Notes: generated from the sequence alone by a model not told the origin. DNA of 64,000 bases from Ahaetulla prasina (GCF_028640845.1 NC_080539.1:300683516-300747515), one strand, 5' to 3'; positions 22,826 to 37,699 are shown, counted from the stretch's first letter. Translations and numbers: made by a program.

Positions 22826-22975
22826 GAACAGTAACAGTAACAGAGTTGGAAGGGACCTTGAGGTCATCTAGTCCAACCCCCTGCTCACGCAGGACACCTA
22901 TACTAGGGATTCGAACCGCCGACCTTTCTGATCGACAAGCTCAGTGTCTTAGCCACTGAGCCACCTAGTCAGGCT
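22826..22975 (-). repeat. tRNA-derived SINE with CR1-like 3' tail
   Basis: Minus strand: ggtggctcagtggctaagac (A box), cggcggttcgaatccc (B box GGTTCGAATCC), then 'agggggttggactagatgac', 'ctcaaggtcccttccaactc', a CR1 3' end. A tRNA head on a CR1 tail is the expected design for a SINE moved by CR1 machinery. Confidence 0.8.
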
Positions 22976-23467
22976 TACATAATTAACATACTTAACAAAG
23001 TATGTTAGGAAAAGTTATGCTAATGTGAATTCCCCAAGAAACCATATTTTGATTACATACATTAAGTAAAGTTGCATACAAAATTTAGGATGAATTGCAA
23101 CATAAATGGATATGGATGGAACAGATTTTTGTCCTAATAACACAAATCTAATAAAAAGGTAAGTGTCTGAAACTAAATTACTGGGACACAACCTATGTTT
23201 TATGACAGCATTTTGCCTTTCAAATCATTAAGGATATAAAAACTCATGTTCTTAGCTAAATTTATTTGACTAATGCCAGGTGTAGCATTATCAATTGCCA
23301 TGGCAAAGTTCAAAATATTTATTTATAAGGCTTCTGCTTAGCTATGCCAAACATACTCTTAATAGCTGATTCTATTAATTCACCCATCTTATGCGTCTTA
23401 CAGGAGAAAGAAAACAGTTCAAGGGCGTAAGTAGTTAATTAGTAAGGTTGTTGACTTTTAGGCAAAA
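22976..23467. other. 3' flank of COX16, no other gene
   Basis: Minus-strand AATAAA signals also occur at 23328-23333 and 23271-23276. They are alternatives to the signal at the stop codon, so part of this stretch may be 3' UTR. Confidence 0.5.
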
Positions 23468-23473
23468 TTTATT
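23468..23473 (-). promoter_or_regulatory. Poly(A) signal AATAAA at the COX16 stop codon
   Basis: On the minus strand the text is TAG-C-AATAAA: the signal begins one base after the stop. If used, the 3' UTR would be only some 20-40 bases. Further AATAAA hexamers lie about 140 and 200 bases downstream. Confidence 0.5.
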
Positions 23474-23474
23474 G

Positions 23475-23567
23475 CTACTGCTGCTTCTCTTGATCAGACC
23501 CAGTCTCTTCCCACGGACGGGGCCCTCTGATGTTCTTCCAGTCATCAAATGAGGTATTTTTTACTTT
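23475..23567 (-). CDS. COX16: COX16 coding exon 4 (residues 68-97 and stop)
   Basis: Acceptor ...TTCCATAG|AAA; encodes [20 protein letters not shown] then [10 protein letters not shown] and [17 protein letters not shown] is the strongest family signature in the window. Confidence 0.97.
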   Translation of the reverse strand, partial: KVKNTSFDDWKNIRGPRPWEETGSDQEKQQ

Positions 23568-26500
23568 CTATGGAAAAAGAAAAGAAGGGAAATCATAACA
23601 TAGAAATGTTATTTATTTGTCTATTTCTGCAATATGTATGCTATTAAATGGAAACTGTTCACATAACATACTAAAAGTATCATTAATTAATTGACTTAAC
23701 CCAGGGGTGAAATTCACTTACCTTCCCTACCAGTTCGCAAATGTGCGCGCGCCATCATCTGTGCTTGCGCAAAGCCTTAAAATTGTCGCAAAAAGCGACA
23801 TCTTGACGTCCGCATGGATGGGCGGAGCCTCACACAGCCGCTGCTACCAGTTCGGCCAAGCCGAATAGAACCGGCTGAATTTCACCCCTGACTTAACCCC
23901 GTTTTCTGGCTTCACACAACATAATGAACAATGAACCATAAGGGCTCATACAACATATAATAATATCACAGGTTTTGGGGAAGGATTCGATAGGTGGATG
24001 AAAATGCCAAATCCAGTCTAAAAATCTGGCTGACTGTGAGACAAACCGTAACATAATGATTATTTTGTTAAATAAGTTGAATAATAGTATGTTTAATATA
24101 ACGTTGAAGAATAATGATTTCAAAATTGAAAGATTATAGTATAAACTGGCTGTGATGGTCCCAGAGGTTATCAGCCCACTGGGTGCCATACCAAAAAATC
24201 TTGGACAGCACTTAGAAAATCAGCACATTGATAAAATTTCCATCTGCCAATTATAAAAGGCCATACCGCATGCATCTGCACATATACTATGCTGATACAT
24301 TATGACATCTTAGGTTCTCGGGAAGAACTTAATGAAGATGAAGGCCAATGTCATGCAAAGAACTGGCAGTATTAATAATAATATTTGCAAATAGGGGAAG
24401 AATGACTGTGGCAAAAACAAAGCAAAATAGTAACAATAATAATTGGTGTCTTGAGTGCAATTCCAAAACATCTGGAGCACCACCTGAACCCCATCAGCAT
24501 TGATAAATTCGCCATCAGTCATTAGCAAAAGGCAGCTTTACCTGAAACAGCTTACATCAGTGTGACAATTCTTTTAATATTATTAAACATTAACATGTCC
24601 CTATCCCAGGTCCTTGGGAAGGACGTGATAGATGGACAAAAATACCAAATCCAGTCTAAACATCTGGCTGACTATGAAACCAACTATAGTCTAAAGCAGG
24701 GGTGGTTTCAGCAGGTTCTGACCAGTTCTGGAGAACCGATAGTGGAAATTTTGAGTAGTTCAGAGAACCAGCAAATACCACCTCTGACTGTCCCCGCTCC
24801 CATCTATTCTCTGCCTCCTGTGTCCCAGCTGATCAGGAGGAAATGGGGATTTCGCAGTAACCTTCCCCTGGAGTGGGATGGGAATGGAGATTTTACAGTA
24901 TTCTTCCCCTGCCATGCCCACCAAGCCACACCTACCAAGCCATGCCACAGCCACAGAACTGGTAGTAAAAAAATTTGAATCCCACAACTGATTTAAGGTA
25001 ACAATCAGCTAGTTTATGCAGATGGGTGAGTATTGCCGTATGCAAACTCAGCTATGACTATAAAAGATTGTAGAGAAAGATTGTAAGGCAATATTCTAAA
25101 AAGGAACTCAAATAAAACTATACTTTGGCATAATCACTTTTTTCTCTCTAAAGTAGCTAAAGTAAAAAATTGGGACTCTAGGGTTACATGGTAGGAATCA
25201 TTAATTTCCATCTGGCTCTTTTCAGCCCTCTTTGCTGCGCTCAGAAACTGTTATTACCTTATGGCAATTTCTAGGGAAGGTGGAAACTACATAGAAAGCA
25301 AAAAGCAATATCCTTCCCCTTGTTCTAAGAAGCATCTTCCATTCTAAAATCGTTCTAAACACCTTTTATCTAAAATAGTGTGTTCTGTGGGGTGGAAAAA
25401 GAAGGGAAGGGAATGTGTGAAAACATTCTCTTCTGAACATGATCCACCAGCCTAAAACAAATTATTTCTTCAGCTCTCAGATCAACAAAATGAAATTCCC
25501 AGCTCAAATCTAGGTAATACTAGGTAATCTCTAATAAATGGGAAATAAGAGACTGCTGAGTGATTTATTATCCAAATTCATCACCACTGAAAAGTGCAAG
25601 ATTTTCCAAAATACAAATGACAATACGATATATTGCAGCTCAACTCGGAGGAGCATCTCATTTTATTAGAATCAGGTGTGGGCAGCGTGTAAATCTTTAG
25701 TTAATAAAAACGATGCAACCGCTTCATTCAGGATTATGAAAGAAGGTTGAAACAGTCTGCGAAGCTGTGAAATAGGCTATAAAACGTATTTTTAAAACTC
25801 AGGGAGAGCGAGATGGGAATGTTGTCAGCTAGAAATTCACTTGTGTCTGGATACTGAAAATTAACAGTTTAGACACAACATTCCCAGCTTTCAGATATCA
25901 TTATGTTCCAAATTAGAACATTATGTTATTGTTGCATCATTATTATCCTTCAAATATCTGAAGTGCAATCTGATTTAGACAGGGCACCTTGCTAGGCCTG
26001 CATGTTTCAATACAAATATTACTTCCATACTGCTTTCCTACCTCCATAACTATTGGAAAAATTAGAGAATTGTTTGTGTGTGTGTGTGTGCTTGTGAGAG
26101 AGAGACACAGAAAAAGCAGATGTTTAATTTATATGAGTTTCCCACATGGTGTTAGATAGATAAAAAAAAAACAATTTTATCATGTTTTTCAAAGATACAA
26201 AATGGTTTACAGCATTAAAATAAAGTATGCCAATAAAATTCAGTTCCATAACACTTCACCAAAAACAGGTCCAGTCAACGTTGTCTGAGGTCTAAAGTAG
26301 AGAATCATTAGCATAGCTAAAATTAGGAGAGTTTAGATGGGAAATTCTTTCCTCTTTGGAAAGTCCTCTTCTGACTATCTTGCGTTTATTTTTGATACTA
26401 TGATTATTTTTGGGTTTAGACACTGATAGGTTTTGGTTTTCTTTCTATTGATGTGATACTCTGTCCAGCACAACATTTGAAGTTGGACTGATAAGTACTG

Positions 26501-29500
26501 TAACATAGATACATTTATGAAAGCCATTGCTTGTTTCTGTCCATTCCAATTCATGATCTTTAAGGGAAGTGACCCTGAATTCCCATTTCCCCTCTTCCAC
26601 CCAGCAGCCTAGACAATGAAATAAGTGTATCAGCTAGAATCAGCTTTTCATATTGAAATGCTATGAAATTTTATTGGGTAGAAAGAGGTGCCTGAGATGT
26701 TCTTTTAGCTTCTAAAGAGGATCAGATTAAAAATTTATGATAGTGAAAATTCCATCTTTGTCTGTCACCATCACCTTCTGTCGAAAAGCTACACTTCGTT
26801 AGTGCAAATGAAAGTGCATATACCATTTAATCCATTGTAGTCCTGTTTTACTTGCTTCCCATCCTATCAATGGGGATATTTGTTTTACATTATTTTCATG
26901 AAACATGAATTAAGGAGCAGGATTCTTTTGCTGATTGTGTAATCTGAAGTATTGATTACACTACTGTAATCAATACTACTGATTTAAAAAAGTACTACTT
27001 TGAGTTTTAGTTCTATAATTAGCAAAAGCAATAGCACTTAGAATAAAATAGAATTTTTATTGGCCAAGTTTGATTGGACACCCAAGGAATCTGTCTTGGT
27101 GCATATGCTCTCAGTGTACATAAAAGAAAAGATACCTTCATCAAGATACAACACTTACAACACCTAATGATAGTCATAGGGTACAAATTCAACACTTAAT
27201 GATACAACACTTAATGATAGTCATAGGGCACAAATAAGCAATCAGGAAACAATCAACATCAGTATAAATCATAAGGATACCATTTACAGCCCTCTCTAAG
27301 CAGTTTACAGAGTCAGCATATTGCCCCCAATATGCCCCCAACAATCTGGGTCCTCATTTTACTGATTTCGGAAAGATGGAAAGCTAAGTCAACCTTGAGC
27401 CGGTGAGAATTTAACTGCTGGCAGCCGGCAGAATTAGCCTGCAGTGCTGCATTCTAACCAGTGCACCACCATGGCTCTTTACTGGAGCATTTTAATGCTG
27501 AGCGCCAAATGAGGCTAGAATTGTACAGCGAGTCCAAGGAGCTGATAGATTAACAGTCTGTACCACTAAAGAATAATATATATTTGCAATTAGCCACATG
27601 GATCCTATCTTAAACTTGGCAAGTGCAACACAACAATACATACACATTCTAATTGGATCTGCAGTTTTTCTTAACAGTAAAACTGCGTTTGCAGCACTGT
27701 AAGAACATGAAAAATGGGCGGCTGCATCCTACAAAGCTTTGAAATTTCAAAGCAATTTGTTTTTGCTGGGTCTCTATGAATCAAAGTTAAAGTTCATTTA
27801 ATTTTAGACACGGCTATAATACATATTATAACCAAATAATAGCCATATAATAAAGCAAATATACCAATATCATACCTCATATTCTTCTTCCAGTGTTACC
27901 TTACTCTTTTTGAGCTTTTTTTCCAATTCTGGATCCATCTGATTAATAAAATATAGCAATTAATTACTTCTAATTAGAAAGAAAACTTAACCTATGAAGG
28001 ACTATAATTTCCCTGCACCTTCAAATACAGGCAATTCCCTGTATAGAGAAAAGGAAAAGGAATTCTTACACAGTTCATTCTCAGATAATCATGATTCCAA
28101 TAGGCTCTATCACAGTAGGTTTGGCCAATAATTTATGCTTAGCATGAAAACCTTAATTATTTCAAGTAAGAGGAAGAAAGATAATTTATATCATTATAAG
28201 CATTTTATTGATAATCTTTCATATTAATTTCTATTCATAAAATGGAAAGCTGAAATAAATCTCAAAGGAAGTTCAGGTTTATTTATTTTCACAGGTAAGA
28301 ATGTTCCCTGAACCCCTCTTGGTTTAGACCAATAGCAATCACAAAATAAATAGCTCCAGATTGCAGAAGCCTCATTAAAATTCAATGTCTCAAGACTGAT
28401 TGTATTTACAAAACTCATTATCCAAGATTTTTTCTTTTCTTTCTTTTTTTTTTTTTGCATACTGGAATGCTAGTAAGTTGAAGAGAAATTCAACAGCCAG
28501 AAGTTAACTGTAGCATATATTAAGAGATTGGGTTCTCAGAAACATACTGAATTGATTGAACAAATTTTGAATGCCTGCCGTAATGCTTTTAAAGCAGGAG
28601 TGAAATCCAGCAGGTTCTGGAGAACCGGTAGCGGAAATTTTGAGCTGTTCAGAGAACTAGTAGCAGAATTTTTTAGTTCAGAGAACTGGCAAATACCATC
28701 TCTGGCTGGCCCCAGAGTGGGGTGGGAATGGAGATTTTGCAATATCCTTCCCCTGCCACGCCCACCAAGCCACACCCACAGAACTGGTAGTAAAAAAAAT
28801 TGGATTTCACCACTGTTTTAAAGTGATAAGAAGTTCTAGAAGTATGGGAAAACAGACTAGTAAGACATAGGGTCAACAATGAAGTATTTGAGATTGAATC
28901 CAAAGTGATGATCAGTAGAAAGAAAGTACCTGGGAATGCTTTCGTCATACACATACAATGTTTGAATATAGTTATAGAAAACGTGTTCTCCCTCTCCTTT
29001 CAGTTTGCAATTCTGAGAGTAGCCTATAGTACAATTTAATTTTTAAAACTAATTTATCTATTTCTTACATTTTATTCATTCTGGTGTAGCCAAAGTGGGC
29101 CCCATAAAATATTTAAGTCCGCCCCAATGTATTATTTCAGCTACGTTATCAGAAAGGTCATTTGTTCAAACAATAACTAGAATAGAAAGACATGCTCATG
29201 TCACCTGTTATCATAATTCACCCTTAAGCACATATTTCATATTGAGTTAGCCAGTGCTAGCTTCAGATGGATTTTAACTGTGCTATTATGACAGGCTGTT
29301 AGAAAAAGGGAAGGGAAGGGAAGGGAAGGGAAGGGAAGAGAAGAGAAGAGAAGAGAAGAGAAGAGAAGAGAAGAGAAGAGAAGAGAAGAGAAGAGGAAAA
29401 AATCTATATTGTGGTGACTATTACCAATACTGTGTGAACACAGATGTGGAGCTACAATAAATTCTGAAATGAGCTCTCCTAATGGTATATAGCTGGAGAA

Positions 29501-32500
29501 AGCTGAAGATTCGGGATGGTTTGGACTCAAATTGGGTAGATTCAGACGGGATGACGAAGGTAAGTCTTGATGATATTATCTGGGAAGAGTTTGATACTTT
29601 GACTCCCGAGGACATGGACAGGATACTGGGGAGACTGAATGCGACATGTTTATTGGACCTGTGTCCCTCCTGGTTGGTACTGGCCACACAGGAGGTTACA
29701 CAAGGCTGGCTCCAGGGAATTGTCAATGCCTCTTTGACTGAGGGTGTCGTCCCTACCACTCTAAAAGAGGCGGTGGTGAGGCCCCTCCTCAAGAAGCCCT
29801 CCCTGGACCCAGCTGTTTTAGTGAACTACTGTCCTGTCTCCAACCTTCGTTTTGTGGTGAAGGTTGTTGAGAGTGTGGTGGCACGGCAGCTTCCCCAGTA
29901 CCTGGATGAAACTGTCTATCTAGAACCATTCCAGTCCGGTTTCAGGCCTGGTACAGCACGGAGACGGCTTTGGTCGCGTTGGTAGATGATCTCTGGAGGG
30001 CTTGGGACAGGGGTTATTCCTCTGCCCTGGTCCTATTAGATCTCTCAGCGGCTTTCGATACCATCGACCATAGTATCTTGCTGCGATGGCTGGGGGGTTT
30101 AGGAGTGGGGGTCACCGTTTTTCAGTGGTTCTCCTCCTATCTTTCTGACTGGTCGCAGACGGTGCTGGCAGGAGGGCAGAGATTGGCCGCAAGGCACCTC
30201 ATGTGTGGGGTGCCACAGGGGTCGGTTCTCTCGCCTCTCCTATTCAACATCTATATGAAGCCGCTGGGTGAGGTTATCTGTGGTTTCAGAGTGGAGTGCC
30301 ATCTGTATGCTGAAGACACTCAGCTGTACATCTCCATCCCGAGCCACCCCAACGAAGCCGTCGAGGTAATGTCCCGGTGTCTTGAAGCCGTGCGGGTCTG
30401 GATGGGGAAGAACAGGCTCCAGCTCAACCCCTCCAAGAGAGAGTGGCTGTGGATGCCGGCATCCCGGCACAGTCAGCTTACGCCATCACCGAGTGTTGGA
30501 GGTGAATTATGGGCCCCCAGGGGGAGGGTGCGCAACTTGGGCGTTCTCCTGGATGACCGGCTGTCCTTAGAGGAACATCTGACGGCCGTCGCCAGGGGAG
30601 CATTTTATCAGGTACGCCTGATACGCCAGTTGCGCCCCTTTCTAGACCGGGATTCCCTATGCACGGTCACTCATGCCCTCGTCACTTCCCGCCTGGACTA
30701 CTGCAATGCTCTCTACATGGGGCTCCCCTTAAAGAGCACCCGGAGGCTCCAGTTGGTCCAGAATGCGGCTGCGCAGGTGATAGAGGGAGCAACTCAAGGC
30801 TCCCATATAACATCTATCCTGCGCAGGCTGCACTGGCTTCCTGTGGTCTTCCGGGTGCAATTCAAGGTGTTGGTTACCACCTTTAAAGCGCTCCATGGCA
30901 TAGGACCGGGTTATTTACAGGACCGCCTGCTGCCACCAATAGCCTCCCATTGACCTGTGCACTCCCATAGGGAGGGCCTCCTCAGGGTGCCGTCAGTCAA
31001 ACAATGTTGACTGGCGACCCCCAGGGGGAGGGCCTTCTCTGTGGGGGCACCTGCCCTCTGGAATGAGCTGCCTCCAGGGTTACGACAACTCCCTGACCTC
31101 CGGACCTTTCGTTGCGAGTTGAAGACGTTTTTGTTCTACCGCGCAGGGCTGGCTTGAAGTAATAGTAATTTTAATAGGGGTTTATTATTGTTTTTTAAGT
31201 TTTAATTCGGCCAAATTGAATTAGTTTTTTAATAGGTTTTTTAAATTTTTATATTATATGTATAATTGTGTTTTATCTGGCTGTAAACCGCCTTGAGTCC
31301 TTTGGGAGAAGGGCGGTATAGAAATCAAATAAATAAATAAATAAATAAATAAGAGCTAATTCTTGATTTGAGACAAGTTTAAAACTGGAAGACCAATGAC
31401 GTTCTCTTGCCCATAGAAAAGCCAACTGGGCTTTAAAATGAATTAATTTACTTTATAAGACTGTGATGGCAAACCATGTGTGCCAGAAGTGGCACAGAGC
31501 CATCTCTCCAGACACATGAGCCATCACCCATTGTTCTTCCAGATTCTGGTGCATGCGCATGCCGGAAACTGGAAAAACAGCCACCCGGTGTGCACGCGTG
31601 CACCGGGAAGATTATCTTCCGGTTTCCATTAAGCTGGTCTTTGCACGCACATGTGCATGAGAAACCAGAACATCAGGTGGCCGGTGTGCATGAATGCACT
31701 GGAAACCAGAAGATCAGCTTCCCAGTACGTGCATGTGTACCGAGCAGCTGCTCTTCCAGTTTTGGGCGCACACATGCGCACTGGTCAGATGGTCTCCACG
31801 TGCATATGCATGCCAGAAACCAGAAGAGCAGCCGCCTGGTGCGCATGCGCATGCCAGAAACCGGAAGACCATCTTCCTAGCACGCACATGCACACCAGCA
31901 GCTGCTCTTCCTGTTCTGCGGCAAGTACGCATGCGCACTCCCGTTTCGGCACTCGGTGCTGAAAAGGTTCGCCAACACTGTTATAGGACATAAACACTCA
32001 ATCTAATCAGCCACAACAATTTTTAAGTGCAGAAACTGGATGCTGGGGACTTTTTAGCCTTGGCTCAGCTGTGATCGTCAGAACCTTGTTTTTACCTTTT
32101 AAAAGCATTTTTTAAAAGAAGCGGCAAGCGGGAAAGTGGGCAAGCGACTGGGTGGGCATGGGCAGGGGGGAGGGATTTTTGCTATCGGTTCTCTGAACCA
32201 CCCACTGCCATCTCTACAGGATCGGCTGATCCAGTCCGAACCAGGAGCATTTTACACCTGCTTTGGGTAATATAAGATGAAGAAAGGGGCCAGATAGCTC
32301 AGGCCGGTAAGGCCTGTAAGGCCTGTTATTAAGAACACAAAGCCTGCAATTACTGCAGGTTCAAGCCCGGCCCAAGGTTGACTCAGCCTTCCATCCTTTA
32401 TAAGGTAGGTAAAATGAGGACCCAGATTGTTGGGGGGGCAATAAGTTGACTTTGTAAAAAATATATATATATATACGAATAGAATGAGACTATTGCCTTA

Positions 32501-32711
32501 TACACTGTAAGCCGCCCTGAGTCTTCGGAGAAGGGCGGGGTATAAATGTAAACAAAAAAAAAAAAAAAAAAAGAAAGCAGACAATTAACATGGTCCAAAT
32601 CTATTTTAAAAATCAGCCTTCTACAAATACTGCAATGAAAAATTATTGAAGAACAAGATACAAATTGTAAGAAAATGAGATAGGTGTGTAGAAAGATAAG
32701 AGGGTGTGTGT

Positions 32712-32756
<45 letters not shown>

Positions 32757-35700
32757 CGTAGGTTTTCATGGGTATAGGTATGTAGGTCTTGGCATATTCG
32801 GGTCTTTTCCCATGTAAAGTTGTAAGGTTGTAAGGTGTACACGGGAAAAGACCCGAAATGCTAAACAAGCTTGCTATGAAGAGAAGAAAGAGAAATAAAG
32901 GTGTGGCTGACACCAAGGAGAGGTTAAAGAAAGTAGTCCTTGAGTTACAACCATTCAAAGTTATGGCACTGAAAAAAGTGACTTATGACCATTTTTCATA
33001 GTTATGACCAATGCAGCATTCCCATGGTCGTGTGATTAAAATTCAGGTGCTTGGTAACTGACTTGTATTTATGACAATTGCAATCCCCTAGGGTCATGTG
33101 ATCACCTTTTGTGACCTTCTGACAAGCAAAGTCAATGGGGAAACCAGATTCACTTAACAACCGTGTTACTAACTTAACAGCTGCAGTGATTCACTTAACA
33201 ACTGTGTGGCAAGCAAATGGGCCAAAACCCATTTAACAAATGTCTCACTTAGCAGCAGAAATTTTGGGCTCAATTGTGATTGTAAGTCGAGGACTACCTG
33301 TATCTACGATAAAAGAATATTCTAGAAACCTGTTGAGGCAATCACTACCTTTTATGAGACCATCTGAAGAACTACAAAATACATACAAGCTTGTGAATTC
33401 TAAAGAACTCTTTGTCAAATAGTTAATTAGATGATGTGCTCTCTTGAATGGACTTTTTTAAAATGTAAAAGTGCTCTCTGGTTCAGAGGAAATAAAAGAT
33501 CATATTGAGACCATTTATTTACCCCCTCTCCAATTAAAATTGTGTCAAAAAGACTTGATTCGACTTGACTTGAATGCATATCTTGGTACATAAGTTCTTC
33601 TTTTGGAACTGTAACTCTGCCACTGAATAGCTGGCTGACTCATCCTGAACATAATGGAAGAATAAGGGGCAAGGGAATAAGAAAAGTAAGACACCTATGT
33701 TTAAAATATTAAAAGACAATTCCTGAAGGTGCCTTTGTAAAGCCTGTTTAATATGCTGTACCTGTACTTTTACAAACCACTTAAATAGCCTGAAGTGCAA
33801 GATTTGAAACAAAATGCCCTTGAGGCTTGGGTGCGAAAGTGGAAATGTTTTATATTGCAATGCTTCATAACTTTCCTTCTTCAAAAAGAATATTCTTGTC
33901 TGAAAATTTAACTTTGAATATGCAAACATGGACTCGCATCTGATACTATATCTTTATAGACAGAACTTTTAGGTCATCATGATTTCTTCTTTGCATGTGC
34001 TAAGATTTGACTTTTGTGTTTAAGTTTGATTAGTTTATTCTATAATTCTTACTTTTCTTTCTATGTGGCCCTTTGGAACTCCAAATTTTTTAAAAAATCT
34101 GACTATATTGAAACAACTGTTCCCAAAGATATTCTTCTTTGTGACTGTCTAGAGAGACATTACAATCAAATTCTATTACCTATCAAATAGCTATTACCTA
34201 TCTGCACCATAGTAATTAGTTTCAAAATGGTGCCTCTCTGAAAGCAACTAGGAAATCTAATTTATGTAGGATGTAAATAAATTATGGAATTTAACCCAGC
34301 CTTTTGATTTATATATGAACTGAAATGTTCTTGACGGTTTCATTAAAGGCATTAGATCTTTCATCCAATTGATTCATTTCTCCTTGATGGTTAAAGGTAA
34401 TAAAATCAGGACTCGGTTTATAAGTTTTGTTAAACATCAGCTAAAATAGCTTCTGTAGTGACATCTAGTAAACTTTTACAACAGTACAAGGGAAGTCTGT
34501 AAATTAAGTATTTACCTTGTGCTTTTCAAACCGAAGTGTTTTATAAATATTTAAGTTTAAATCACTTCTAAGGCCCCTATAACAGGAGTCCCTAACTACT
34601 GAGCCATGAGCCCCTGGGAACTGAGCTGCAAAGCAGCGAGCAAGTGCATCTTCCCACTTGTGCGAGCAGCGGGCGAATGTGTGCGTGCACCTCCATGTGC
34701 ATGAGTAGTGGCCATGCGTGCCCGCCCCTTGCACAAATGGAGCTGCATGTGCATGCTTACTGGCCGCTCGCAGGAAACCATCCCCTCTCCCCTCTCCCAC
34801 CACTCCGCAAAACTGGAAAGATTGGGGAACTCTGGCCCTATAAAACAGATAAAATAAGGATCTTTATTGTTTCTTTTATATCAAAATTGGTGGGATTGTT
34901 TTTGGATGCTATTTTGTTTTTGTAATTAATACCTTGATTACTCTGAGGGTAGTACTGCAAATGCCTTAAGATGTTGGATTCTATCTGATATAATGCTTTA
35001 GATCTGAACCTATAAAGGCTTTAGGGAAAGGGTGTGGGTGCTAATGCAACACCTGTTTGCACCTGTTTAAAACAACTGTGTTCTTTTCCAGAACTGTGTT
35101 GGAGCTGAAGAGATCAGTTACATGATTCTCTGAGAAAAGGCCTATCGCTTTAAAGAATTGCAGACAGATGCCGAATTCATGATCCTATGCACTATGAATC
35201 ATTATTTTAAATCTGAACATGAAATATTCCATGGCCCTATTGGATTCAATAATGCTTGTATTTATAATAATAGATGTTTAACCCAGCCAATATTGTTGTA
35301 TAGGACTGTAACACTCAAATCCTTTACTTTTCTTTATAAAAATTAAATGGAATAAATTGCATACATGAATAAAGAACAGGTGCTATCGTTTGGAAAAGAC
35401 AAGAAGCCAAAAGTCCAGGAATCTTACCAATAGTTTGATTCCGAATCCTATAATCCTACATGTGTGCTAATGGCCAGCAGGTCCAGGCACCTCTGAGCTC
35501 TTTGCCATTATATTGAGAAACCAAAAATGATTCATATTCAGCGATGGATTATAAGCAATTGCTAGTTTTGAAACAAAAAAATCCAAAGGAAACAGCTTTT
35601 TTCTTCCCTGGAATGAACAATTTCAGTGAAAGCAAGCTATTGCTAGCTCTGCTGTTAAAAAATTAATTAAGAGATTTAGTTATTATAATGCACTCTGTAA

Positions 35701-37606
35701 TATTCTACATGAATGTTACAGAGAAAATCAGAGATGGAGTTGTCTACATGATCAGACAGAAAGGTACAGCTTCTTACGAAGATGTAATATAAATTATAGT
35801 TGCAACATTCACTCTGCATTCAACTTTTTGAATATGTTTTAGCAGCATTTAGTCTATATGTCTTATAAAGATTTGAAATTCATGCATTTATAGAAGGATT
35901 CTTGATGCTAACTCACAGGAAATGCTAGAAATTTATGAATATTCACAAAGAATTTTGAACAAATTATCATCTCTATTCATTGCCAACAGTTCTTTCTTAT
36001 TTCCCAATATTGTTAGAAATGATTTGTTTCTTACTTTCCTGATAATAGTGTATATACAGCAATTCCAGGTCCATCACGCTGATCAGGAGCTGCATGTTGA
36101 CATATTCAGTGAAACTTTATTCATTCATTCATGTTGGCGGGTAACCAGATAGATTTTAGAGAATGAACTCAGATATTGCTGTTTGTAAAACATAGTTTAT
36201 GGCTCACTATATTGTTTGAAACTTTCCAATTTTATTTAATAAATCATGCTAAAGTAAACTGTAGAGCAATATTCAAACTGTGTTAATTATGACTAGACTT
36301 CATTCTCCAGAATCATCTTAATTATCAGCTGGGGTACATTAAGATGTTTCTTCTTACCCTGATATTATATACTCTGGCTACTATATTTAGGCCATTACTT
36401 TAACTCTACATTGTTATGATGAAAAGTAGACCATATGAACCATCAACTTGAGGAATCAGCTGGTAATCACTTATCTCTGACAGACCTAGAAGATAAAGAC
36501 CTATCTTAGATGAGAGCTTGAAATTTTGGCAGAGTGCTTAGCCTCTAAACATGTCAGAAGCTATGAAGGGCAGAGAAAGGCCATCACCTTCTCCTTCAAG
36601 GAGAGAGCAGTAGGGCCCCTAATCAAGCTATCCTAGATCCTAGATCTACAAGAACAGCCTCCAGGCTTTTGCTCTTCCATGAGAAGTAACGCTGCAACTT
36701 CTATTGCTATTTTTGCTTGCCCTGCATTCATACACTTGGCTTGACGTTCAGACCAATTCATGCAATTTCCTGCTGCCAAAAACTTGGTCTGTCATGAATG
36801 CCCTTATTTTATCATGGTATCTTCCGATCCCAAATGGTCCAATAGAAAAGGCCCCTTTCAGGTCCCTTTTTCTGAAACAATATCACCTTGAGGGACCCAA
36901 GAGGTATCTGCTTTCTCAATAACAGCCCCTTCCTTTTGGAATGATCTTCCCGCAACCTCTTCACACAAGGTTGACTCCAACCCTGCAAATGTTTGGAAAG
37001 GCAATTAAGACTTGGCCATTTCCCTTGGTCAGGATATAGTTGCCAATTGGTGAACTGGTGAATTGGTCACGTGAAGTGTTAATACCACTTTATAATGCCT
37101 TGGTAAGGCCACACTTGGAATATTGCATTCAGTTTTGGTCGCCACGATGTAAAAAGGATGTTGAGACTCTAGAAAGAGTGCAGAGAAGAGCAACAAAGAT
37201 GATTAGGGGACTGGAGGCTAAAACATATGAAGAACGGTTGCAGGAACTCAGTATGTCTAGTTTAATGAAAAGAAGGACTAGGGGAGACATAATAGCAGTG
37301 TTCCAATATCTCAGGGGTTGCCACAAAAAAGAGGGAGTCAAACTATTCTCCAAAGCACCTGAGGGTAGAACAAGAAGCAATGGGTGGAAACTAATCAAGG
37401 AGAGAAGCAACCTAGAACTAAGGAGAAATTTCCTGACAGTTAGAACAATTAATCAGTGGAACAACTTGCCTGCAGAAGTTGTAAATGCTCCAACACTGGA
37501 AATTTTTAAGAAAATGTTGGATAGCCATTTGTCTGAAATGGTGTAGGGTTTCCTGCCTGGGCAGGGGATTGGACTAGAAGACCTCCAAGGTCCCTTCCAA
37601 CTCTGA

Positions 37607-37699
<93 letters not shown>

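Noticed and set aside
1..23400. Search for SLC8A3 exons downstream of COX16
   Set aside because: No Na/Ca exchanger motif found in either orientation.
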